A stretch of DNA of 64,000 nt from Brachypterus glaber (lineage: Eukaryota; Arthropoda; Insecta; Coleoptera; Kateretidae). How positions within the stretch are numbered: position 1 is the first letter of the stretch; every line of letters starts with the position of its first letter. The notes below the pieces were generated by a model. It saw nothing but the letters and a program-made list of their open reading frames with translations, ran no database searches and was not told where the DNA came from. Below are positions 55,201-64,000 of the stretch, in pieces. Made by a program: the position numbers and the translations under genes. The stretch is taken from assembly GCA_958510825.1 (NCBI GenBank), contig OY294054.1, forward strand, positions 12,106,019-12,170,018. Reading direction: 5' to 3'.

Positions 55201-55675
55201 AAAAAATAGAAAAGCTGGCTAAAGGCCTATATACAATTTCAACGTTAACCTAAAAAAGTCGTATGATTAGGGCCTACTGCGTTCCTTCCTTTACTTTAAC
55301 ATTGTAGATATTTTAGAATTTAAATTCCCCTAAAAAGCGCAAAATTATAATACTTACCACAGCTACCCATCCAAGAGCGGCTACGCTTTCCCCAATAGCA
55401 GACAAATGATTGAAAAATGGAGAAGTACGGTTTTTCTCCCTAAATTCGTTGACAGCACAGATATTATTGCTTTGGGGCGCCAGCAAATTCATGATATCGG
55501 ATTGGTTGTTCGGTTTGGCGGATTGACTGGCCATTTGTAGATATTGCAACTGCGTATTGAAGGCTTGTTGCACCAACTGACTCTGTGTGGCAACGTCGCC
55601 TCCGATTTGCTGAGACAGTTGAAGGTACTGAGCAAGTGGGCCTTGCATTATATCGGTAAAAGCGTTAATGCTCAT
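49166..55675 (-). CDS. capt: Adenylyl cyclase-associated protein, CAP (7 coding exons joined)
   Basis: CDS = complement(join(49166..49252, 50278..50421, 52004..52210, 52998..53158, 54421..54594, 54992..55163, 55358..55675)), 420 aa. CAP binds G-actin and cofilin, speeds depolymerisation and nucleotide exchange, and acts in the cytosol. Domains: helical folded N-domain ~1-163 ([58 protein letters not shown]); poly-Pro ~177-191 ([14 protein letters not shown]); WH2 ~208-226 ([12 protein letters not shown] then LKKV); CARP beta-helix ~272-420 ([52 protein letters not shown]). All junction phases agree. It lacks the N-terminal oligomerising coiled coil of vertebrate CAP1 (about 475 aa), so this is a short isoform or another start exon exists. 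The ATG at 55675 has an in-frame stop upstream. Confidence 0.95.
50278..50421 (-). CDS. capt: capt coding exon 6 (CARP, NVLVP motif)
   Basis: Acceptor ATCATTTACAG, donor TAT|GTAAGTATTG. 48 codons: [20 protein letters not shown] ... [21 protein letters not shown]. The frame stays open a further 40 codons into the intron (to 50155), but those residues do not resemble CAP; exon 7 carries the conserved end. Confidence 0.94.
50470..50870. mobile_element. Element family H, copy 2, in capt intron 5
   Basis: Reverse complement of 37427-37835: CAATGGAGATCTTTACAACT ... AACGGGAGAAATCGCCATTG, with the same inner palindromes (AAATACTGTATTTG, ACAAATACAGTATTTATTTG). About 50 bp from the acceptor of exon 6. 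Confidence 0.8.
50871..52003. other. Rest of capt intron 5; no gene seen
   Basis: The 60-80 aa frames here run on both strands without splice context or recognisable domain. GGTGGGTGAGC at ~50990 and GCTCACCCACC at ~51838 are inverted ends about 860 bp apart (TATTATAAGGTGGGTGAGCC ... GGCTCACCCACCTTATA-like), so a further non-autonomous element may fill most of this intron. Confidence 0.5.
52004..52210 (-). CDS. capt: capt coding exon 5 (CARP beta-helix)
   Basis: Acceptor TTTTTCCTTTCAG, donor CAG|GTAAGAATA. 69 codons: [46 protein letters not shown]. Classic CARP repeats binding ADP-actin. Confidence 0.94.
52298..52390. repeat. Short tandem array (CCCTGGGNCCTTTTACCCC)
   Basis: Five units of about 20-22 bp in capt intron 4, on the plus strand C-rich. 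Plus-strand frames rich in Pro/Phe/Tyr here are artefacts. Confidence 0.8.
52391..54420. other. capt introns 3 and 4; no extra exon seen
   Basis: Apart from exon 4 (52998-53158) I see only A/T-rich intron. CCAGGTGGTACACGTTGGC and CCACCGGTGGTACACTTTG words at ~53935-54005 form a small inverted pair. Confidence 0.45.
52998..53158 (-). CDS. capt: capt coding exon 4 (end of WH2, linker)
   Basis: Acceptor TTTTGTTGTAG, donor ATT|GTAAGTAAA. Completes WH2 with [14 protein letters not shown], then a Pro/Ala-rich linker and DGKKWLI, the first strand of the CARP domain. Starts phase 1, ends phase 0. Confidence 0.92.
54421..54594 (-). CDS. capt: capt coding exon 3 (poly-Pro and start of WH2)
   Basis: Acceptor TTTTTTTCAG, donor AAAG|GTAGGT. 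Reads [32 protein letters not shown], then [15 protein letters not shown]. The poly-Pro stretch is a profilin/SH3-type ligand in the family. The plus-strand frames across this region are shadows. Confidence 0.93.
54992..55163 (-). CDS. capt: capt coding exon 2
   Basis: Acceptor ATATATTTTAG, donor ACAG|GTATGATT. Reads [51 protein letters not shown], the second half of the CAP N-domain (cofilin-actin binding). 172 nt, ends in phase 1. Confidence 0.93.
55358..55675 (-). CDS. capt: capt coding exon 1 (start, 106 codons)
   Basis: ATG AGC ATT AAC at 55675, with an in-frame TAA 30 nt upstream and no strong acceptor between. Donor GTG|GTAAGTA. Holds the first half of the helical N-domain ([17 protein letters not shown]...). 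Confidence 0.92.
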
Positions 55676-55780
55676 TATGACGGATTTTTGAAACGTTCCT
55701 TAATTAATAATTATCTATATCACTTGTATCACTTAATTTTAATTAAAAGCTGTAACAAAAGAAAAATGATATTAGGAAAG

Positions 55781-55977
55781 AGGACGTTCAAGTATTACGT
55801 AAGCAAATTGAGGCAAAATGCATACACTTCATGCTCCGTTTCTCGCTTTATTAAAGGCCTCCCTATTAGGGAGGGTAGCTAAAATATGAAAACTGTACCG
55901 CCTTTAATCAGGCGAGAACCGCGGTATACGTGTATGAATTTTGCCACAATTTGCTTACGTAACACTTGAACGTTCCC
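55781..55977. mobile_element. TTACGTAA-family MITE, about 100 bp upstream of the capt start codon
   Basis: Inverted ends GGACGTTCAAGTATTACGTA, AGCAAATT and AATTTGCTTACGTAACACTT, GAACGTTCC, 197 bp. The interior is also inverted (ATACACTTCATGCTCCGTTT ... CGCGGTATACGTGTATGAAT; CTCCCTATTAGGGAG). It lies just before capt exon 1 on the minus strand, where the 5' UTR or intron 3' end should be. Confidence 0.8.
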
Positions 55978-58900
55978 AAATAGAAACAATTTTGATCCTA
56001 AACGTAGAAACCTGGCCTTAGAAGCCCACAAATAATAGAATAGGTTTTTAGAAGCTGAGGGCCGGCCGACCGGCCGGCCCGAGGGTAATAAACCTACGAA
56101 ACCAAAATTTAACTGTTTGCCCGTGTATTATACAATGCTTTTTATTAAAATATATTTAATTTTAAATTGCAAAAAATATTTTCTTTTACTGTCTTATAAC
56201 CTATCTAGTTATCCATGACAAATTGCTATCCAATAAAATGGCTAAAAAAACAACTGAATCGTTTCTGTTGCGTGCGGTTTCATTTTCAAATTAGCTTAGT
56301 GTTTTGATTAATTTGTGATAAAATATGTTTGTTATGCAAATATTAATACTTCTGAAACCGTTCTATAAATATTATAAACACTGAAGTTGATTTTACAATT
56401 GAAATTTTGTGTTTGTGATTTATTTTAGTAGATGAATCCAGATTAACCGGTTTACCATATGTTTTGCGGTTATGTTATAGAAGAAATTTTTATTTATATA
56501 AAATGATTATAATACCTGCATCTGGTCAAAAAAAAACATTTAGTTTAAGAATAAAAATGACCAAAAGGTCATATTACTTTATAAATATTACAGTAATGGT
56601 AAAGCATCTTATTAAAAAAAAAGCTTAAAAATAACAAGTTTTAGTTAGCGGGTCCTGAAAAACTTTTTGGCCACAAAGTCTAACTTTTCGCCCGAAAAAC
56701 ATGAACAAAAAGTGACGCTTTTAGAATCAATTGAATAAAAACGTTTTTTTGAGGGGGAGACCTATTCCAGGAAAAGACATAGTAAGGGAAAAGAGGTTAG
56801 TCCAGGGGAGGTCTATCCCAGGGCAAAGTTCTAACCCAGGGGAGAGGCCTAGTCCAGGGCGGCAGGGGGGAGCTCTAGCCCAGGGGGAAGTGGTCAAATT
56901 TAGCGTATTTATTTATGGATGGTACCTCAAGGTGCCTTTTTTTAATGTCACATTTTTATAATACTAAATTGATTAATTGCTAAAAATGTTATCTATGCAT
57001 ATTGTATAAACAATCTATTGTTAAATTTGCTACGCCCCTGACTAATCAAATCAATCATTTCGCACTGCGTTATTTCGATTTCTATTTTTTATTTATAACT
57101 ATCTATACTCAAATAGAAAAATATTTATAATTTAGCATACATACTTGCTTACTATTATATCTTATAAACACATTAAGTGAGTCATTTTGAATTATGACTG
57201 TATTCAAAAATTAGGTAATTTTTTGATAATAAAAATACAAAAAATAATTTATTAGTAATAAATGAATAGTTAAAATGTGGCTTTAGTGAAAAATTTTGTC
57301 CATTTGTGTTTTTTTAAAGAATAAAATTTGATGTTTTAGTCCAGTCGACAAAAAAAAAATCAAAATTGTACGATCATATAATTGTTTATATCAAACCAAA
57401 TTTTTATTTTTTTTTTAATAACCTTTCTATTCACCCCAAACTTAAATTATTGCAATACAAAATTTATGGCTCATAAATTTTCTACAAAAAAGTTATTCCC
57501 AACCTAAAAAAAAATTAATTGGTTAAGTGCAAGTAGACTTGCGCTTGAGGGTCCAGTACCTAGCCTTTTTACTCTTTTTTTTTACTTTTTTTTTCTTTTT
57601 TGCGCCATATATCCAAGATTTCCAGTCGTAACTCAAAAATATGACATTTTTGATTGAGAATTATTTGAGGTTTCTTTTGGTACATATATTTTTCTATAAA
57701 AAATATAGTGTTTGATACTTTTTGCCCCTCATAGTTTCTAAAACAGAGGGTATACAAAAAATTATACTTTTTTGGAAATTTCAGTCAAAATTTTTAATTT
57801 TTTTTTTATTTTAAGACCTTTCATATGAGACCAAACAACGGAACCCTCAATGCGCGAGTCTACTTGTACTTGATCATTTTATTTTTTCATCTTAACAAAA
57901 CTATACATATTAAAAAATATATACTAGCAAAAAAATGACTTACCCATTGGACTTTTAACAAATAGTTTAAACAAAAAAGTCCCAATTACTATTACGCGAC
58001 CTAAAAAATATGCTTACAGTGACATATAAAAATTGAGTTTAATATGGGTTTTTCGCTAGTTTTATAATAATATTTTTAAAGTTCATATCAGAAAATGTCA
58101 CTAGATAAGGTTATATCTAAACGGAAAGGACAAAAAATGATGTGGTTACTGACTGCAATTTGTATAACTTAACTTTTGCTTTTCATGCGGCTTTCCCCTA
58201 TTTTAAAATACAAGGCTGAAAAGGATTTTTAATATAGAGTCCGAATTAATAAGAAAAAAAATCATTCGAATTCTCAAAATCTTCAGATACTTAGTAATTG
58301 AAAAATTATTTTTTTTTCAAAAAAAAAAAAAAAAATACGTTGTGGTGCCGACTTGACGTCAAAATCGCGACAAAGCCTTAAAGTAAATAAACATTTGAAA
58401 ATATATTTTGCTAATGGGTTGTATGTCGCAGTGTTTCAATTTTTGGAAAAACAATGTTTTTTTTGAAAAATAAAAGTTTAAAAACAATCTTTTTTTTTGT
58501 TCCAAGTGACTAACTATGCAATAACAGCGCCGACATGACGGTCCAGTTAGAGAATTTAAGTTTAGAGTGACTTTTTACTATAAAAAGTAGATTTTAAAAT
58601 TCTAATTTTTGCGCCCCCCCTCCATAAATGAATACCTTGATCCGAGCTCTGGTAATTAAATTAAGTACAACTTATGGAATAAAGTCATTCCAATTTATTG
58701 TAGGCATTAAAATACAGCAGAAAGTATTGTCAAACTGCCAGCACTATTTTTTTGAAAATTAAGATGCAAATAAATTTTGAAAGTGGGATATTTAAGTAAC
58801 AGATGTGTATATTTTGAGGTTTTGTAATACAAATACAGTGTGGAATTGTCAAAACAAATAAACTAGATAACTCTGAAAACAATATATTTTTAGAAAAATA

Positions 58901-59313
58901 CATCAGGCAGGTTGATTTTTATTTGGACCGGGACATCTTAATTCATATTGAAAAATCGACACTGTATAATATAATATGTAATATTTGTCAATCTAAAAAT
59001 ACAAGTTACCTACTCAAAGTTAATTAAAAATAAGTTTTTTATTCTACTTACAGCATAGTTTTTTATCCTAACTGTTAAATGCTAAATTAACACTGTTAAC
59101 GTGTTAAAATCCGTACTATTTGAATAAAACTGAACTAAATATTTATTTTTAATATGATCAGCAATACAGATATTTTTGGATTGTTGGCAAATGATTTTCA
59201 GCAAAAATAAAATATATTTTTCCAATTTATACAAAATTTGAATACTTCAGCGATTTAAATTATTTTAGAACGAAAAAATATGTTTTTATCATTTGACATA
59301 TTGTCAGGTTAGA
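55978..59313. other. Upstream/5' intron DNA of capt; no gene seen
   Basis: Contains a GC palindrome GGGCCGGCCGACCGGCCGGC, CC at ~56060 and an impure array of CCAGGG-type units at 56745-56900 (CTAGTCCAGGG, CTATCCCAGGG). The two GGTTAAGTGCAAGTAGACTT/GCGAGTCTACTTGTACTTGA blocks at ~57520 and ~57855 are inverted ends of a possible 350-bp element; GGTCAAGTGCGAGTAGACC at 22263 resembles them. No exon found. Confidence 0.5.
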
Positions 59314-60912
59314 TACAGGGTGTACCAGCTAAAACAGATCAATCGTTTTTTGGCGTTATTATTAGAGCTATCGGAATAAAATTTATGTCAGTCAATATAT
59401 ACCCAACAAGCTACAACTGTGACACGGTGGGCTTTAAGCTTACGGAGATGAAAAAATCGAACACCCCATAACTGACAACGGGATATTGTTTCTAAATTAG
59501 AAAAAGCATTAGAAATTCTAATGCTTTCAGAATTACATGTTCGTTGAGAACAAAGTCGTAGATGTAGCCGTTTTTTATTCCATAAAAAGATAGTATATTA
59601 GTATATATGTGACCCAAAAAAATTTCAAATTAAAAAGTTTGGAGGTCTCACCCCTTAAATTTGTGTATTGGGGTAAGAGTATCCCTAATTGTTTTCCAAA
59701 TTTTTGAAAAAATCTAGAGGTCGTTCACAGCCATTTTTCAAAAAATATGTTTGCTTAGCTTTTTTTATTTTTTTTTTAAGGCCCAAGGATTTTTTATTTA
59801 AATCTTTTTAACACGAAACGGTATAAAGGGATAGTAAATTGCTCACCTCAAAAAAAATCTGAATTTTTCTTTCAAAATGGCGGAGCTGTGCCCTTTAAAG
59901 TTTGAAAATCACTAAATTGCTTGATTTTAGGTCTTACAGGCACAAAAAAATGTTTTTCATTGTCTTCAAACATTGACAAAGCTGCTATTGACCAATGTCA
60001 CTTACTGCCCTTTACTTTATCAGGGCAGAATAGTCTGGGAGCCCACGCCCAGTAGAATTTTTTTCATTACCTTACCGTTGGGACTTTGTATTTTGGAGTG
60101 TTACGCCCATGTTAATGGTATAGGAAAATAGCGTTACAGGGGGGGTGGGTAGTGGTCCAAAATGGGGTCCAAAAAGATCGGATTTTTTTTTCGGCCTCGA
60201 ATGCATACAAAAAAACCCATTGTGCGCTATATCTCAAGATTTTGAAGGTCAAGAATTTTTTTCATTGCCATATTCGTTTTCAGCGCCCAAAAATACATAG
60301 AAAAAATATAGTTTGGTTTATGAAAACTAACTTTATTTTTTTTGTGGTCCTGTGTTAGGGGTCGTCCATAAAATACGTCACGCCCCCCCCCCCCCACTAT
60401 AGGGGGGTAGCCAAAATATGAAATCTCAACATCCTTTAATAACGAGAGAAACGGGGTATGAAGTATATAAATTTTGGTCAATTTGCGAGACGTATTTTAT
60501 GGACAATGTAGAGATTTCATGTTTTGGCTAACCCCTCAATAGGGGGGTGTTAGGGGGGGTAGCCTAAATATAAAATCTCTAAAGCCTTTAATAACGCGAG
60601 AAACGGAGTATGAAGTGTATGAATTTTGGTCAATTTGCGTGACGTATTTTATGGACGACCCCTTATTAATATGATTTATTTAGCAAATGTAAATAAATTA
60701 AAGAATAGTTTAATATTATGATCATTTTTTAAAAATATTATTTAAAGCGATGTTAAAAAAAATGCATCTCAGAAGTAAAAGCCAGTAGAAAACTTTTTTT
60801 TAGGCAAAAATATCGCTTTTCGGGTGTATATTAACTGACATAAATTTTATTCTGACAGCTTTAACAATAACGGCAAAAAACGATTGATCTGTCTTAGCTG
60901 GGACACCCTGTA
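59314..60912. mobile_element. Foldback element family F, copy 2 (TACAGGGTGTACCAGCT) with nested element
   Basis: Left arm 59314-59415 (TACAGGGTGTACCAGCTAAA, CAGATCAATCG, TTATGTCAGTCAATATA) and right arm ~60770-60912 (complement, ending GGGACACCCTGTA). Length 1.6 kb, longer than copy 1 because of insertions, one at 60358-60662. No transposase frame. Confidence 0.82.
60358..60662. mobile_element. Nested element with GGGGTCGTCCATAAAATACG ends
   Basis: Perfect inverted ends GGGGTCGTCCATAAAATACG, TCACG and CGTGACGTATTTTATGGACG, ACCCC, 305 bp. The interior repeats AATTTTGGTCAATTTGCG and ATGAAATCTC. Such CGTCA-ended elements recur at 12154 and 48397 in diverged form. Confidence 0.8.
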
Positions 60913-61860
60913 TATATCTTTATATTTTTTCCAAAACTCCTCTCGATCATCCTCCCAGATTTATTTTAGAATAGGAAAAATTCAATAAATTAGCAGGGGT
61001 CATCTGTAAATGTTGTCCCATATAAATTATATTAAGTATTATGCATTTAAAAAAGTATTTATTACTATACCTATTATTTTAAAATGTATACAATGATCTC
61101 TAAAATTAATAACCATAAAATATAAATATGTATGTAAGAACTTCTAAGCCATGTAATATAAGCAATAGATTAAAAATATACAAAATGACTCAATAAATAC
61201 AGTTTTTAAAACTAAGGTATACTAGAATTACTACAAGGTTTTACAGTTAAAAGTACAAGTTTTTAATATTATGCATAATGGTCCCATAGGCAATTTTAAA
61301 TGACGTTAGCTAAATTTAATTTTTTTTACCCCCCGTATCTTACTAATTCAGTTTTTTAGGTATTTGCACTCTAAACGAAAAATGAAACCCTTAGAGCCTC
61401 TAATTTTGTAAGATTTTTTAAGAGATTTTTAAGTTTAAATGACGCATTTTTATTGAGGCAAGTGTGTAGCCACAGGGAAGGGAGGAGGAATGGCGAAGGC
61501 GATTCCGTTGCAATCAATCTCACAATCAATGTACACATTTTTTTTTTTTTTTTGGGACCAAATTTTTGGGACTCTGGTCCCAGATTTTTGTTTTTGGTCA
61601 CAGGACTAAAGTCTTACCCCTTTCCCCTATACCACTATTTTTAACTTTTAACCTACACCCCAAGAAAAAATGCCTCATTTAAAGTTAAAATTCTCTCAAA
61701 AAATCTTACAAAATTATGAGAAAAATAACAAGATTTAAAAGAAAAAAATAACCTAGCAAGAAGAATGTCACTGCCCTTTACTTTAACAGGGCAGTATACC
61801 TAGAAAAACCGGCTGGAGCGGAAGGGGTTAATAGGTTTTTTTTTCAAAACTTGTACCCAG
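60913..61860. other. A/T-rich, no gene seen
   Basis: At ~61770-61800 a TGCCCTTTACTTTAACAGGG hairpin recurs (also 48880 and 59997). No exon found. Confidence 0.45.
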
Positions 61861-61874
61861 AAAGCCCATAATAA

Positions 61875-62180
61875 CTAGTAGATATACAGTGGATATACTT
61901 TCTGTATATCCAATATATCCAGTGGATATCCTGTATTGACAGTAGAGATCCCATGGATATCCAAATGTCCGCCTATGTCCAGGATATATAGCCTATGTCC
62001 ACTGGATATCCACATAGATATCCATTGGGATATTATAATATCCACTGGATATCCATTAGAGATTCATCATGGACTGGACGTTCAGTATATCCAGTGGATA
62101 TCCATTAGGGATCCATCATGGACTGGATGTTCAGTGGATATAGGGCTGTCTAATAGATATCTAATGGTTATTATGTGCTA
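61875..62180. repeat. GATATCC-rich palindromic array
   Basis: More than ten copies of GGATATCC/GTGGATATC/ATATCCA words in both orientations. A ~58-bp unit (CCAGTGGATATCCATTAG, GATTCATCATGGACTGGA) is repeated at ~62042 and ~62089. The 87-aa frame over it is periodicity. Confidence 0.75.
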
Positions 62181-64000
62181 TCTGGGTAGGTATAACTAAA
62201 AAGCCAATGTCATGTTACTGAGTAAATTACACCTATATTCTAGGGTTCTAATGGTATATAGGGCCAAACTAAGAACAAACTTCAAACATTTGGACTTTTA
62301 ATATAAAAAATTGAATTAATTGAGATTAAAACCATATAAGTATTTTCACCATTTAAGGCAAAGTAGAAAATGGAAAGTAAAAAACACCTAACCCTCATAG
62401 TCAGTAAATGTAATGTCAAAGTAAAATTTCTTTATATAAAACAGAAAATAACAACAAAAATTCTCATTGGATTTTTGCATTGGGTACATTCATAAGTTTA
62501 TAAAAAGAAATTACAGTATTTTTTCAGGAAGATAATCGGGGGTGCACTGTATTTGAACAAGCAATAACAAAAGAAGCCGGTTTTTATAAAATTAGCCAAA
62601 TATAGAATTAAATAGCAAACATAGTAATTAAATAGTTGACTTACCTTGTCATTATTTGGGTTCTGATTGTATTATGTTTTCGTTATTATGAAAATTTACT
62701 GAATGAAAAGATTTTGCAGCTGATGATGTCACTTTATTATTGAATAGGGCGGCAGCCGGAATATCACAATCCCGTATCTCTGCTTCCAACGTGTGGAGCA
62801 ATCTTTTTCCCCCACGTTATACTATTTATCTCACTTTCAAATGTGTTTTTACTATATGTCTATCTCAACTATACGTAGTGTTTAGTTCAGGTAAAATGTA
62901 TGATTCATACACAAATCCATTATGGCAGCCAAAACTTGACGGTAGTTTGGAAATTGTCTGATAGATGGCAGAAGAAATACTGTTTTGCAAATTTAGTTCA
63001 GAGATTCTACGCTAGAACACTGATCTGTAAAAAACATTTGAATCTAAAACTTTTTAGACAAGTAAGGACAAATCGTGTTTTTTTTACATTTCTAGTGCAA
63101 CGGATGAAATAAGTGCGGTTGTGATGGTTCTTCATGGTTTTTTGAGGGAATCTGAGGAGGATTGGTAAGAAAACAGCGTGATTTAATTTACAAGTATATA
63201 TTTTAAAAATTATCTTTACAAAACATTGAATTTTACACTTAAAAAATACAAACAATCGTTAAAAATCAACGTTGTGCAAAGAAACTGTTTACAATCTTGC
63301 TATTTAGGTTGTTTCACAGCCAAACAACTTGTGACATTAAAACGTGACTTTTTTATTTAAAATCATACATGTTGAGCTGTTTTATTGAGCTTTTGGTACC
63401 TATAACAATTTGTTAGTAACAAAGTTGCTATGTGGAAGTAATTTTGGTGTCTGGTAACTGAATGGATTTATTATTTTTTTGGAGTCCTAAATTCTAACTC
63501 CCAATTTACGAGTTAATTATAATCTTAAGATGCAAGGGCGTATCCAGGATTTTTTTTTCGAGGGTGCTCAACACATTTTTTTCCCAAATCTGGAAAATAA
63601 TGAAAATGGCGAACGTTTTTTTAACTATTAAAATGGCCAATCAGGCGAAATTTTCTTAAATTAGTAAAAACACAGAAAATATTTCACCATATAGAAGAAA
63701 AAATTATATATATTTTTTAATATATTACATATAGAAAATAATAATTGTATAGAAAATAACCAGATATTATATTTATAATACAAACAATATAAAAAGCACA
63801 AAAAAGTGAAGACTAAAAAAATTATCGTCAGCCCTTGATTAACTAAGTTAGCGCCGCAGGCGATATTTTTAACGAATTCTGACGTATTTTTTTAATCTAA
63901 TGTTGTAAAACTTATATTTCAAAAACATAAATTTAAAATAAAACTTAAACCTATATTGCACGAATTATGAAATAGATGAAATAAAATTACAACTTTGAAA
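62181..64000. other. Right edge, no further gene seen
   Basis: Apart from the possible capt 5' exon at 62645-62702, neither strand shows an exon with splice signals and family-like coding. 62900-63120 holds several frames on both strands without known domains. The block GCGCCGCAGGCG at ~63852 is an isolated GC palindrome. Confidence 0.45.
62645..62702 (-). promoter_or_regulatory. Possible capt first (5'-UTR) exon and initiator
   Basis: On the minus strand CATTCAGTAAATTTTCATAA starts with TCAGT, the arthropod initiator consensus, at 62702-62698. About 55 nt later AATGACAAG|GTAAGTCAAC gives a near-perfect donor at 62645. The upstream DNA (62740-62810) is less A/T-rich than its surroundings. 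Splicing to the region just before 55675 would give a 5' UTR over a ~7-kb intron. Inferred only; an upstream ATG in it would be a short uORF. Confidence 0.35.

Noticed and set aside
1..64000. A novel multi-gene biological system
   Set aside because: The three genes are unrelated insect-type cellular genes, and the rest is repeats. Nothing points to a co-acting new system.

Overview
The window is AT-rich, intron-rich eukaryotic DNA from an insect-like animal. Three multi-exon genes can be rebuilt from splice-consistent exons. The rest is mostly introns and intergenic DNA filled with short inverted-repeat (foldback/MITE-like) elements, tandem arrays and other dispersed repeats. Single-exon reading frames are almost all meaningless here, because coding sequence lies in short exons with GT-AG borders. 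I could not fix the species. Gene families, AT content, short introns beside TE-inflated ones, and a TCAGT-type initiator all suit an insect with a repeat-rich genome; no sequence search was possible.

Layout. (1) 709-27497, + strand: a bunched/TSC22D-family gene (long isoform) in four coding exons, 348 aa, with two introns of about 12 kb full of repeats. (2) 27.5-41.7 kb: intergenic repeats, including a tRNA-derived SINE and several large foldback elements, two of them nested. (3) 41728-46758, - strand: a divergent phospholipid-scramblase-like gene, seven coding exons, 256 aa, starting in a 13-nt coding exon. (4) 49166-55675, - strand: adenylyl cyclase-associated protein (CAP, Drosophila capulet/capt), seven coding exons, 420 aa, with a possible 5'-UTR exon and promoter near 62.65-62.70 kb. 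(5) 55.7-64 kb: probable 5' intron or upstream DNA of capt, with a nested foldback element and a GATATCC-rich array.

How the genes relate. TSC22D/Bunched proteins are growth-regulating leucine-zipper proteins, CAP recycles cofilin-bound actin, and scramblase-family proteins sit on membranes. Nothing shows that they act together. bunched and the minus-strand pair are convergent. CAP and the scramblase gene lie head-to-tail about 2.4 kb apart with separate exons and are not an operon.

I found no CRISPR array, rRNA, intact transposase or reverse transcriptase, and no evidence of a novel multi-gene system. The points most worth a second look are the divergent scramblase gene, a 916-bp near-perfect tandem duplication in a bunched intron, a MITE about 100 bp upstream of the CAP start codon, a composite satellite, and several families of foldback elements with two or more copies in this one window.
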